From contig CAWGQN010000001.1 of the NCBI GenBank assembly GCA_963824885.1, forward strand, positions 186,001 to 250,000: a stretch of 64,000 nucleotides of DNA, in the 5' to 3' direction. The position numbers were made by a program, and so were the translations under genes. The notes beneath the pieces were generated by a model. It did no database searches. It was given only the letters and a program-made list of their open reading frames with translations, and was not told the DNA's origin. This document shows, one piece after another, positions 54,536 to 62,693 of this stretch (within the stretch, counting starts at the first letter, position 1; every line of letters starts with the position of its first letter). The stretch is from CAWGQN01 sp963824885. GTDB taxonomy: Bacteria; Actinomycetota; Actinomycetes; Actinomycetales; Microbacteriaceae.

Positions 54536-55441
54536 TCACGGTTTCGCGTGTTTCTCAAGCTTCTTGACGGCAGTTTTTGCTTCCTGCCGCAACCGGGTGA
54601 TCCGGCTTGCGGTTTGCCGTTGGAGAGGCGCAAGGGCGACGGGGTCTTTTCTGGCTCCGAGAAGGTAAGCGGCGTACGGCGCGACGGTGTCGTCGTCGAG
54701 GTCGCGGATGAGATCATCGATGCTGCTGTCAGTGTGAAGGTCAGCGTAATGCTTCTTTTCGAGCCGGTGGAGATCATTGCTGATTTGTTCTCTCCACTCG
54801 ATATCGGGGTCGTTTTCGTATTGTCGGGCGAGGACGCGAACCTGGGGAAGGAACTGGGTGAACCCACGAAGCGAAGCAATATGCGCCGCCGGATGACCCA
54901 ATATGCTCTTGAACGCTTCGGCGAGAATGTTAGGGAGGTCCTCATTCTTCGACTCGGCAAAATACTCCGCCAATAGGCTCCACCGGTACGGTTCTGCCTT
55001 CGGTTCGAAGAACAGCTCGCGAAGCCTGTCATAGTCGGGAGGACCAGCAGCGTAACTGATCGCGGTGCTGAAATTCGCGAGAAAGGATGCCTTATATTGG
55101 GGCAGGAATTGCTCGTGGGGGATGACACTTTCGAAGTCGAGATCACACAGGTTCCGAAACTCGGCAATTAACGCGGACAGAACCTCTGGTTGTTCTCCCG
55201 AACACTCGGTCAGGCCATTGATCCTTCGTACGAATGAGCGCCACCCGTACCCGGGGGAAAGGCGGCTCCTGTAATTGCTGATCCAGGCAATAAGAATAGG
55301 TTTGAGCTGCGGATAAACCCGAATGTTGAGATGATCATCGCTCCCATCGGGAATTTCGGCACCGGATGGCACACCTTCGGCGTGTATTTCATCATTGAAC
55401 TCTTTAATGTCCGCGGCATAATCCGAATAATTTCTGGTCAT
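54536..55441 (-). CDS. One-module HEAT-like protein 3
   Basis: 301 residues from ATG 55441 (GGAG 8 bases upstream; GTG 55450 is an alternative). It has AEGVPSG, NIRVYPQLKPILIAWISNYR, SGEQPE, RGFTQFLPQVR, and LEKKHYADLHTDSSIDDLIR, ending APYAAYLLGARKDPVALAPL. It is closer to module I than to module II. Confidence 0.75.
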   Translation of the reverse strand: MTRNYSDYAADIKEFNDEIHAEGVPSGAEIPDGSDDHLNIRVYPQLKPILIAWISNYRSRLSPGYGWRSFVRRINGLTECSGEQPEVLSALIAEFRNLCDLDFESVIPHEQFLPQYKASFLANFSTAISYAAGPPDYDRLRELFFEPKAEPYRWSLLAEYFAESKNEDLPNILAEAFKSILGHPAAHIASLRGFTQFLPQVRVLARQYENDPDIEWREQISNDLHRLEKKHYADLHTDSSIDDLIRDLDDDTVAPYAAYLLGARKDPVALAPLQRQTASRITRLRQEAKTAVKKLEKHAKP

Positions 55442-55463
55442 AGTGTTCACTCCGAAACCAAAA

Positions 55464-55488
55464 AGTCAACACAGGCCACGGCAGCCTC
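55464..55488 (+). repeat. IS-like terminal repeat C
   Basis: AGTCAACA followed by GGCAGCCTC matches the IS3 right end at 20 of 25 positions. It lies between HEAT-like genes 3 and 4. It may be a relic; the match is imperfect at the outer bases. Confidence 0.3.
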
Positions 55489-55521
55489 GAATTTTCATTG
55501 AGATTGGGGCGTCACGCATCG

Positions 55522-56376
55522 TCACGGCTTCACCTGTTTCTCAAGCTTCTTGACAGCCGTTTTTGCTTCCTGCCGCAACCGGGTGATCGGACTTGTCGTC
55601 TTCCGTTTCAGAGGGTTGAGGGCGGACGAGTCTTTCCTCACACCGAGGAGATAGGCGGCGTAGGGGGCAACGGAGTCGTTGTCGAGGTCACGGATGAGAT
55701 CGGCGGTGCTAGTGTCGGGATGAGTTTCGACGTACCGTTTTTTCTCAAGCCGATGGACAGCGGCTCGCATGCGGTCTTTCCAGTAGGGGTCGTCATCGTC
55801 GTCCTCTTCCTCGCCGCGGTTGAGTTCGCGGACTTCGGGCAGAAACTGGGTAAACCCGCGATGTCCGGCTACTTCGCCTGCCAAGAGTCTTGAGCCAATG
55901 TCGCCCTCTTTGAATGCTTCCGCTAGAACGTTGGGGACGTCTCTATTCCTCGATTTGCCGAAATAATCTCGGATGAGCGTTTCAGCGTAGCTCCTGGTTT
56001 CAGGGTCGACGACGAGTTCGCGAAGGCGATCATAGTCTCCGGGACCTGCAGTGTACGCGAGAGCGAGGGTAAAGTTCGCGATCAACGTCCCCTTGCATTG
56101 TGCGTCGTATTGCTCGGGGGGGATCACTTTTTCGAAGTCGAGTTCGACGAGGTTCCGAAACTCGTCAATCAGAGCGGAAAGGATCGCTGGCTGTTCCCCG
56201 GAAGACATTGTGAGCATCTTAAGAACAGTCACGAACCGGAACCACTTGTGTCCCGGGGGCAGGCGGGTTCGGAAGGTGCGAATCGCGTCAATGAGTTTCG
56301 GATCATCACGCTCAAATGGCCACCCCGGTATGAGTTCGTCCGCCTCATTGACGGGGTCCGAATTTTCGTCAGGCAT
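55522..56376 (-). CDS. One-module HEAT-like protein 4
   Basis: 284 residues from ATG 56376 with AAGGA upstream. The N-terminus is diverged and lacks the RVYPQ motif, but AIRTFRTRLPPG, SSGEQPAILSALIDEFRNLV, HRGFTQFLPEVREL and a HEAT-like end (APYAAYLLGVRKDSSALNPL) are clear. An acidic insertion (GEEEDDDDDP) lies in the middle. It ends about 80 bases from IS3 copy 2. Confidence 0.72.
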   Translation of the reverse strand: MPDENSDPVNEADELIPGWPFERDDPKLIDAIRTFRTRLPPGHKWFRFVTVLKMLTMSSGEQPAILSALIDEFRNLVELDFEKVIPPEQYDAQCKGTLIANFTLALAYTAGPGDYDRLRELVVDPETRSYAETLIRDYFGKSRNRDVPNVLAEAFKEGDIGSRLLAGEVAGHRGFTQFLPEVRELNRGEEEDDDDDPYWKDRMRAAVHRLEKKRYVETHPDTSTADLIRDLDNDSVAPYAAYLLGVRKDSSALNPLKRKTTSPITRLRQEAKTAVKKLEKQVKP

Positions 56377-56488
56377 AGTGGTCCATTCCTTAGGGTGTGG
56401 GTTGTATCGTTTTTCAGATCTAGAAACTGTGAGGAATACATCCAATATCAACTGTTGGGGCTGCTGTAGCTTTTGTTGACTTTTTGGT

Positions 56489-57364
56489 TTAGGCCGCCTG
56501 GGTGGCGGCTGGTTTTATTGTCTCGTATTCGATGGGTGTGAGTTTCCCGAGGGCGCGTTGTCGGCGCCTGCGGTGGTAGGTGGCTTCAATCCACGTGATG
56601 ATCGCGAGGCGGAGGTCTTCCCGGTTCTGCCAACGCCGGGTGTTCAGGACGTTGTTTTGCAGCAGCGAGAAAAACGATTCCATTGCGGCGTTATCAGCGC
56701 ACGCACCGACCCTTCCCATCGATCCGACGAGCCCGTTGTTCTTGAGCGTGCGAACAAACGTTTTCGAACGAAATTGGGACCCCCTGTCCGAGTGGACCAC
56801 TGTTCGTATCGGGTTGCGGCGTTGGATTGCCATTCGGACGGCCCGAACAGCTAGTGATGCTTTCATCCGTGTGTCGATGGAGTACCCGACGATCCGGTTG
56901 GAGTGAACATCCTTGACCGCGCACAAATACAGTTTTCCCTCTTGCGTTGGGTGCTCCGTAATGTCGGTCAACCAAAGCTCGTTCGCTGCTGTTGCGGTGA
57001 ATACTCGCTTGACTTTGTCGTCGTGCACGGGCGGACCGGGTGTGCGGTTTCTTCCGCGTTTCTTCGCGAACATGCTCCACAGCTTCTGCTGCGAACACAG
57101 GCGCCACACGCGCCGTTCCGAGACGGCGAAGCCCCGTTGGGCGAGTTCGTCAGCAATGAACCGGTAACCGAACATCGGATCATCACGGTGAACATCCACC
57201 GCCGCATTGGTCACGTGAGCGTCGTCCCACGCACGGTCACTGACAGGGGTGCGCACCCACCGGTAATACCCCTGCTTCGAGAACTTCAAAACCCGACACG
57301 TCACCGCCACCGGCACCCTGATTCGGGCACCGGCAGCGGCAAGCTCTCTCACGAGCGGGTACAT
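56489..57364 (-). CDS. IS3 transposase OrfB (copy 2)
   Basis: 291 residues, identical to copy 1 except Lys for Arg near the C-terminus (ETIKPAATQ against ETIRPAATQ). DDE residues intact, so it is probably active when fused to OrfA. Confidence 0.95.
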   Translation of the reverse strand: MYPLVRELAAAGARIRVPVAVTCRVLKFSKQGYYRWVRTPVSDRAWDDAHVTNAAVDVHRDDPMFGYRFIADELAQRGFAVSERRVWRLCSQQKLWSMFAKKRGRNRTPGPPVHDDKVKRVFTATAANELWLTDITEHPTQEGKLYLCAVKDVHSNRIVGYSIDTRMKASLAVRAVRMAIQRRNPIRTVVHSDRGSQFRSKTFVRTLKNNGLVGSMGRVGACADNAAMESFFSLLQNNVLNTRRWQNREDLRLAIITWIEATYHRRRRQRALGKLTPIEYETIKPAATQAA

Positions 57365-57651
57365 CAGTTTTTTGGTAACCCCGCCTGCGACAAATACGCG
57401 GCAGCCCGCCGAAGAACTTCGTTCTCCTGCTCAAGCAAACGCATCCGCTTCTTCATCTGACGAATCTCGGCAGCGTCAGCATCGGTAATACCCGGACGAA
57501 CACCGTCCTCGATATCAGCTCGCTTCAACCACGTCGCTAACGTCGCATCGCAAATTCCGAAATCCTTCGCTACCTGCGACAACGACGCTTCATTTCTTCG
57601 AGCAACCGCAACAACATCGCAACGAAATTCGATCGGGTAAGGCTTAGACAT
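57364..57651 (-). CDS. IS3 transposase OrfA (copy 2)
   Basis: 95 residues, one difference from copy 1 (ARRNEASL against ARRKEASL) at the start of the HTH. The slippery heptamer is at 57367-57373. Confidence 0.93.
   Translation of the reverse strand: MSKPYPIEFRCDVVAVARRNEASLSQVAKDFGICDATLATWLKRADIEDGVRPGITDADAAEIRQMKKRMRLLEQENEVLRRAAAYLSQAGLPKN
57367..57373 (-). other. A-AAA-AAC slippery heptamer of IS3 copy 2
   Basis: Same layout as in copy 1: a -1 slip would fuse OrfA to OrfB just before the orfA stop. Confidence 0.8.
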
Positions 57652-57723
57652 GACACACATCTTTCCACCAAGAACCAACACGGCCCTCAGAGATCAGCAG
57701 TCAACAAAAACCTCAGCAGCCCC

Positions 57724-58563
57724 AACCACGTCACCCTCATCAACTGCACCACCGACTACCAATCACGAAAATGGCAACTCGTCGCAACCGAAAACGACCC
57801 CCACACCTACACCATCCGCAACTACCAATCAAAAATGTGCCTCACCACCGACGGAACCACCCCCACCACCGCCGTCGCACAACACCCCTGCACCCCAGCT
57901 TCGCCCACACAACACTGGCAATTCACCACAACCAGCCCCACCACCGTCGCGATCCGCAACACCACCACCAACCACGTCCTCACCGCACCACCCACCCCCC
58001 AACACCCCGTCACCCACACCCCCTACACCGCACACCCCACCCAACACTGGACAACCACCACCGTCGGCAACACCCTCCACGACATCGCCCCACTGGGCAG
58101 CTACATCTCAATCCGATCAATCACCGACCCCCCCAACTGGTCTATCCACAACAACAACGGCGACATCACCCTCACCCACATCACCACCACCACCCCCGAA
58201 CACGAACGCCAAGCAGCCACCTGGAAACTCGTGCCCGGACTCGCCGACACCACCTGCTACAGCTTCGAATCCACCACCACCCCCGGAACATACCTCACCC
58301 GCACCACCACGGCCCGAATAACCCTCAGCAGCCCCAACGCACCATTCGCCGCAACATGGTGCGCAGAAAAAGCGGCCTACGGACAAGGAATATCCTTCTC
58401 CAACCACCACGACATGTTCCGCCTCATCAGAAACGCCAACAACCACATCTGGGCAGGAGCACCCGCATGGGGTGGCCAACCCCACGCCGACAACCCCACC
58501 AACTACACCCAAAACACCGCCTGGACAATCACCGCCCCCTGGACCACACCACCCAGCCCCTAA
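57724..58563 (+). pseudogene. 5'-truncated ricin/AbfB-type lectin protein, cut by IS3
   Basis: The open frame runs unbroken from the IS border to a stop at 58563 (about 279 codons) without its own start; the first ATG is at 57835. Residues VTLINCTTDYQSRKWQLVAT, with QHWQF and QHWTT further on, look like ricin-type (QxW) beta-trefoil repeats. The second half (YSFESTTTPGTYLTRTTTAR and HDMFRLIRNANNHIWAGAPA) looks like an AbfB/CBM42 domain. Such proteins are secreted sugar binders; the missing part would hold the signal peptide and perhaps a catalytic domain. Confidence 0.7.
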
Positions 58564-58746
58564 CACACCCTGCGGGAGTCACAGCGGACGCGGTGATCCT
58601 GCTCTCAAGCCTTCTCAAGCGAATTGGTACGAGCGCGAATTAGAAATTTTTGGCGACCCTATCGAGGCAAATTTATCGACACTGGGCCTCACGAAGGACG
58701 AAGGATCGCCAATATCGTGGTGCCGGTCGGCACCACGCTGGAGCAT

Positions 58747-59031
58747 TTACCGATCGCTCGACGACTCTTTTTTTCTGTCATGCACAAGGATGACGACGCG
58801 CGTTATGGCAAGCAAAAGGAGAGTGCCCGCGGTCCAGCCGAGAACCGTCGCGGTGAGAGCAAAAAAGTAGTCTTCCGAGAGAGTGCCGGCATGAGGCCCC
58901 ATGATCAGCCCGAAAATGGCGGCACCGATCACCCCCGAAATCCACACAATTCCGTAGACAAATGCCAGTTCTCGAAAGTCCCACGGGTGAGGGCGATGAA
59001 ACCACAAGCGCCGATACTTCCCCGGTCTCAT
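58747..59031 (-). CDS. Small two-span membrane protein
   Basis: 94 residues from ATG 59031, which overlaps the upstream stop (ATGA); GTG 59043 is an alternative and would give 98. Two hydrophobic spans (FVYGIVWISGVIGAAIFGLI and YFFALTATVLGWTAGTLLLL) and a charged end. Coupled translation with the secreted protein suggests a partner such as an immunity or export protein; this is inference. Confidence 0.65.
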   Translation of the reverse strand: MRPGKYRRLWFHRPHPWDFRELAFVYGIVWISGVIGAAIFGLIMGPHAGTLSEDYFFALTATVLGWTAGTLLLLAITRVVILVHDRKKESSSDR

Positions 59032-59654
59032 TTCCTCCGACACGCGCTATCCCAGTTAATGCCCGATGTTGCCGCGTGCACTCCAAGACCACATACCGCT
59101 CCACCGATACCGCCCGTGGCCACTCCCACGGAGCCACAGACCACGACACCGCCAACACCGGCGACTAAGAAATTCCCCCAAAACGACTCAGGACACGCGT
59201 GAGCCCGTGCCGAACGAACGGGGGTCACCGGCTCAAGCCGCACCGTGTTTCCGTCAACGACGAACTTGGCGTCCACCGACACGTCGACACGTTTCTTCAA
59301 TTCAGGACCGCTCAACGTGAGAAAAGGCTTCCCCTCGCGGTTGACCCCGACCACCGACTTGCCGTCCGACGCAACCTCCAGCGCATCGCCGTCGTGCAGA
59401 GTCACGGTTGCGTAAAGCTCCTCGAGAGCGACCGGTTGAGACGAGGGTGCGGACGTAATGGTGCGAATCCGGCCGTCACTTCCCGTTACAGAAATATCAT
59501 TCGTCGATGCTGCGTGCGACGGAGGAAATTCAGGGGCAACTCCCGATGCGGTTGCGGCGTGCGCCGGAGACGCGAGCAGCGCTCCACAAACCGTCACAAG
59601 CCCCGCGGTCAGCGCAAACAATTGGGAAACCATTAGTAGCGAACTCCTGTTCAT
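59028..59654 (-). CDS. Secreted protein with glycine-rich hydrophobic C-terminus
   Basis: 208 residues from ATG 59654. Signal peptide (LFALTAGLVTVCGALLA, cut near AHA). The mature part is ~120 hydrophilic residues followed by a Gly/Val/Cys-rich segment (VAGVGGVVVCGSVGVATGGI), typical of pore-forming or bacteriocin-like peptides. Four cysteines lie in the last ~50 residues. No family is identified. Confidence 0.65.
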   Translation of the reverse strand: MNRSSLLMVSQLFALTAGLVTVCGALLASPAHAATASGVAPEFPPSHAASTNDISVTGSDGRIRTITSAPSSQPVALEELYATVTLHDGDALEVASDGKSVVGVNREGKPFLTLSGPELKKRVDVSVDAKFVVDGNTVRLEPVTPVRSARAHACPESFWGNFLVAGVGGVVVCGSVGVATGGIGGAVCGLGVHAATSGINWDSACRRK

Positions 59655-60231
59655 CTCATTTGTTCGATTGAGCCACGTCCGATTCGCAGTCTGACTCAAT
59701 GCACATATCAAGGTGAGGCTACCAATGAGTTTCCCGCTTTACAAGGTGATTTTAAAAGGTGATTTCTGTAACCGTGGTCTTTCGGCACTCTTCCCGCACG
59801 GTAGTCATAAATGTGCTCTGAGCTGAGGATTGAGGGCGCCCACATCGTGGATGAGAGGGGCGAATCAAAAACACCGGGATTGACGAATTTGAAAGCGTCC
59901 GCTATATAGCGCGAGCAACGAATTGGAAGTGCTCACGCGCGACGCAGGAGGCCAGAGGCACCGTTAAATGCTCGGTCCTCCACAACCCACTCCGAGATCA
60001 CGAGGCAACAAGCGCCTCAGCGGCCCCGACCGAGTTCAGCGCATCACGAGCTGAATCTCAACCCAACACCAGACTCACTGGCGCCACACCCCTCACGAAA
60101 AGTGTCGCAGTGACTGCCCATAACGTCGACAGCGCAGAGACAATAATTGCCCCGGCGCGCCAACACATTACTGTGCTCCGTCCGGGGCTTACGGAGCTAG
60201 TATACCCGGCTATTGTTGTGGGAAGAAACGC
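59655..60231. other. Intergenic region with an IS-like relic end
   Basis: 577 bases between the secreted-protein gene and the Abi-like gene. No open frame with support. It contains IS-like end D at 60003-60027. TAGTATACC at 60200 may be part of the promoter for the Abi-like gene. Confidence 0.4.
60003..60027 (+). repeat. IS-like terminal repeat D
   Basis: CAACAAGCGCCTCAGCGGCCC matches the IS3 right end at 21 of 25 positions, and the 5' flank GAGATCA is also shared with the IS. A relic of a related element; no transposase remains. Confidence 0.5.
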
Positions 60232-60903
60232 ATGAAACCGATTGATCCCGCAGCCATTGCACGCCTCACCGACGCGATTGGCGTCAAGCGCTTCAACACG
60301 TTTATGAACGCAGCGGGAGGGAACGCGACCGAAGCCATCAGGCTTTACTCGTGGAACGTTGAAGCGTCTGCAAGCCTGTGGGGAGGTTTTCACATTCTGG
60401 AAGTAACTCTGAGAAATGCTTTCCACGCTGAGCTGAGCGACTTACTCGAACGGGCCGACTGGTGGACGGTCGCGCCGCTCAACATCGAAGACAAGAAAGC
60501 AGTCTCCGACGCCGCACGATTTCTGCGCCGCACAAAAAGAAATTCTTGGATACCAGATGATCTGGTCGCAGAACTCAGCTTCGGATTCTGGATCGGCCTT
60601 ATCGCGAATCGATACCACGCACGATTCTGGACTCCCGCCCTCCAAAACGCTTTCCCCCACTATTTAGGACGCCGCGGGAACCTCCACACGGCTCTCGAGC
60701 GCCTCAGGAAGCTCCGCAACCGCGTTGCACATCACGAACCAATTTTCGAACGCGACCTGCACTACGACCACACAATGCTCCTCTCCCTCCTGGGTTACGT
60801 TAACCCTGCCGCGCGCACGTGGGCACATTCCCACTCCCGTCTGCCCGCAATTCTCAAAGGCAAACCGGCGACTCTCGACGGCACCAGACCAACACGGTTC
60901 TAA
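60232..60903 (+). CDS. Abi-like (Abi_2/HEPN) abortive infection protein
   Basis: 223 residues. It has the Abi_2-type LYSWNVEASASLWGGFHILE and LVAELSFGFWIGLIANRYHA, then LRKLRNRVAHHEPIF, an RX4H motif (R-NRVA-H) of the HEPN RNase type. Homologues stop phage infection. ATG 60232 has GGAAG upstream. No partner gene overlaps. Confidence 0.85.
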   Translation: MKPIDPAAIARLTDAIGVKRFNTFMNAAGGNATEAIRLYSWNVEASASLWGGFHILEVTLRNAFHAELSDLLERADWWTVAPLNIEDKKAVSDAARFLRRTKRNSWIPDDLVAELSFGFWIGLIANRYHARFWTPALQNAFPHYLGRRGNLHTALERLRKLRNRVAHHEPIFERDLHYDHTMLLSLLGYVNPAARTWAHSHSRLPAILKGKPATLDGTRPTRF

Positions 60904-61128
60904 CGCGCCTCGGTACGCCCCACCCGACCGCTCAGCCACACGCAAGCAGGAGCCGAACTTTCCAACTCCAATCACGCCCCCGTGATCGCCCGCCACACCG
61001 GAAAACGGTAGCGAATTCGACCGTCTCCCCAGGCCAAAAGAAAATTGACACGGCCATAACGCGACGTCGTTGTCGATGTTTTAATTGAACAGTAACCCGG
61101 CGGCTCAATTAAGGATTCCCACAGAGAG

Positions 61129-62265
61129 ATGCCCTCAGCACAAGGAGCGAACGCGTCGGACAAGCGCGATCCAGTCGGTTTCCGTCGTCGAGCGATTGAA
61201 CCGGCAGGTTTCCGTTCTGCGCTTCCGCACGGTGCACTAGCCGCATTTTTCGCCGAATTAGCTGGCGTCAAAAATACGATTACTGCGACGCTGCGTACTG
61301 AAATCCAAGCAAAGGTCGATATCGGTGCGTTGTCCCGTATCTTTGAGCCTTTGAATACACGGTGGATCACGACACTTCGGCCGCCTGTGTTCCCGACCAT
61401 CGAGGTTCCCGGTCTCGCTGAATTCCAAGCAAAGGTCAGGGGCCAGGTGTCAATCGCGGCGAGTGTGGTAGCACAACACACCCAGCAGTTTCGTTCAATT
61501 CAAGCGTCACTTTTGAAGGTAGATACTGGTGCGTTGTCCCGTATCGTTGAGCTTTCCCGTCTCGCTATGCTGCCAGAGACTCTCAACGCTGCGATCAGTG
61601 TCGACTGGAACCAGCGAGGTTGCCGCGACGTCTTTCCCGCCAACTGGCCAATCAATTTCGGCGGTAACCATCAGACGATTGCGGAAATACTCAATGTCGA
61701 GGGTGTTCCACTGACTTGGGTACCTCGTCAAGAGGTGGTTCTCAAACTCATTTCTGCGCCGACTTTCGAAGCGCGGGAGGCAATTCTGCAGAAACATCGC
61801 CGCGAGATACTCGAGGATTGCACCGACATTATCAACGGACTCGACGACGATTTCATGGCAGGGCAGATCCCACTCGCGCGCGAGGCTATCGCCGCTTTCA
61901 ATGGCGGATTTCACGCAATCGCGGGCGCTTCAGCGGCTTTGATTATCAACTCCATTGTCGAGGGCCTCAACTGGCCAACAAAACACCACAGCCTAAGACG
62001 CCAACACGCGTTCACTCCAGCAACCAAATTGGGCAACCTAATCGAACGCTCCACGCGCGCACCATTCGTCTCGTTCTACGCGGAATGGAACCCAAAGTCT
62101 GGCCAACCGGCGCCACGCGGACTCTCCCGCCACGTGGTCTCCCACCGCATAACCGACGCGCATCTGCATATGTTGAACTGCCTAAAGGGATTAATGCTCA
62201 TGGCATCACTCATGAAAACCGTCAATCACCTGCAACTCGGCCACCGCGTTATGGCGGTCGCGTAA
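61129..62265 (+). CDS. Protein with C-terminal HEPN-like motif, defence candidate
   Basis: 378 residues from ATG 61129 (AGAGAG upstream). An internal repeat occurs: VDIGALSRIFEPL and VDTGALSRIVEL, about 70 residues apart. A Cys/His-poor helical middle is followed by RGLSRHVVSHRI, an RX4H motif, within a C-terminal helical domain (LHMLNCLKGLMLMASL). HEPN-like RNase is a plausible reading, but no family was identified. It may form a defence module with the Abi-like gene upstream. Confidence 0.55.
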   Translation: MPSAQGANASDKRDPVGFRRRAIEPAGFRSALPHGALAAFFAELAGVKNTITATLRTEIQAKVDIGALSRIFEPLNTRWITTLRPPVFPTIEVPGLAEFQAKVRGQVSIAASVVAQHTQQFRSIQASLLKVDTGALSRIVELSRLAMLPETLNAAISVDWNQRGCRDVFPANWPINFGGNHQTIAEILNVEGVPLTWVPRQEVVLKLISAPTFEAREAILQKHRREILEDCTDIINGLDDDFMAGQIPLAREAIAAFNGGFHAIAGASAALIINSIVEGLNWPTKHHSLRRQHAFTPATKLGNLIERSTRAPFVSFYAEWNPKSGQPAPRGLSRHVVSHRITDAHLHMLNCLKGLMLMASLMKTVNHLQLGHRVMAVA

Positions 62266-62508
62266 ACAGTGTTCTCCCTCTCGGGCTGATACCGCATCAT
62301 TGCTTCCACCTGATGCACGCAATATCGATAACCGGGAATTGCCAACGAACGATTAAATACCTGCCGGAACGCCCACAATTACCCTAAAACAGGGCGCGCA
62401 AAAAAAGCGATGCCTCATGAAAATCGTGCACTAAATTCACCCGCAATCGCGAGCACGCGGGGTAACAGGTCTATCGCGAGGTGAATTCCAGCGAGCCGGT
62501 AACGCAAG
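62266..62508. other. Intergenic region without a recognised gene
   Basis: 243 bases between the HEPN-like gene and the terminator of tRNA-fMet. No open frame or RNA recognised. Confidence 0.4.
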
Positions 62509-62536
62509 AGTCCCGGCCTCGCGGGAGGCCGGGACT
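62509..62536 (-). terminator. Hairpin terminator between the HEPN-like gene and tRNA-fMet
   Basis: A 12-bp perfect stem (AGTCCCGGCCTC with its complement) and a 4-base loop. It can act in either direction; it lies just after the tRNA-fMet 3' end on the minus strand. Confidence 0.7.
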
Positions 62537-62543
62537 TTCGACG

Positions 62544-62620
62544 TGGTTGCGGGGACAGGATTTGAACCTGTGACCTCTGGGTTATGAGCCCAGCGAGCTA
62601 CCGAACTGCTCCACCCCGCG
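62544..62620 (-). tRNA. tRNA-fMet (CAT, initiator)
   Basis: 77 bases including CCA. The first pair is unmatched (C1 with A72), the anticodon stem has the three G-C pairs GGG/CCC (TGGGCTCATAACCCA), and the T arm is AGGTTCAAATCCT. These features identify the initiator tRNA. Confidence 0.93.
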
Positions 62621-62693
62621 GCACAAGATGACAGCCTAGCACGCCGTCATCGGGCGAAAAACCGCTCCAGACAGTCCCGTGATCAGCCGGGAA

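Larger units (their letters stand above)
56457..57723 (-). mobile_element. IS3-family insertion sequence, copy 2
   Basis: 1267 bases, about four base differences from copy 1, same terminal repeats. The flanks are GTT on the left and AAC on the right, so there is no direct target duplication. That points to recombination between copies or deletion next to the element. It has removed the start of the lectin gene on its right side. Confidence 0.93.
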
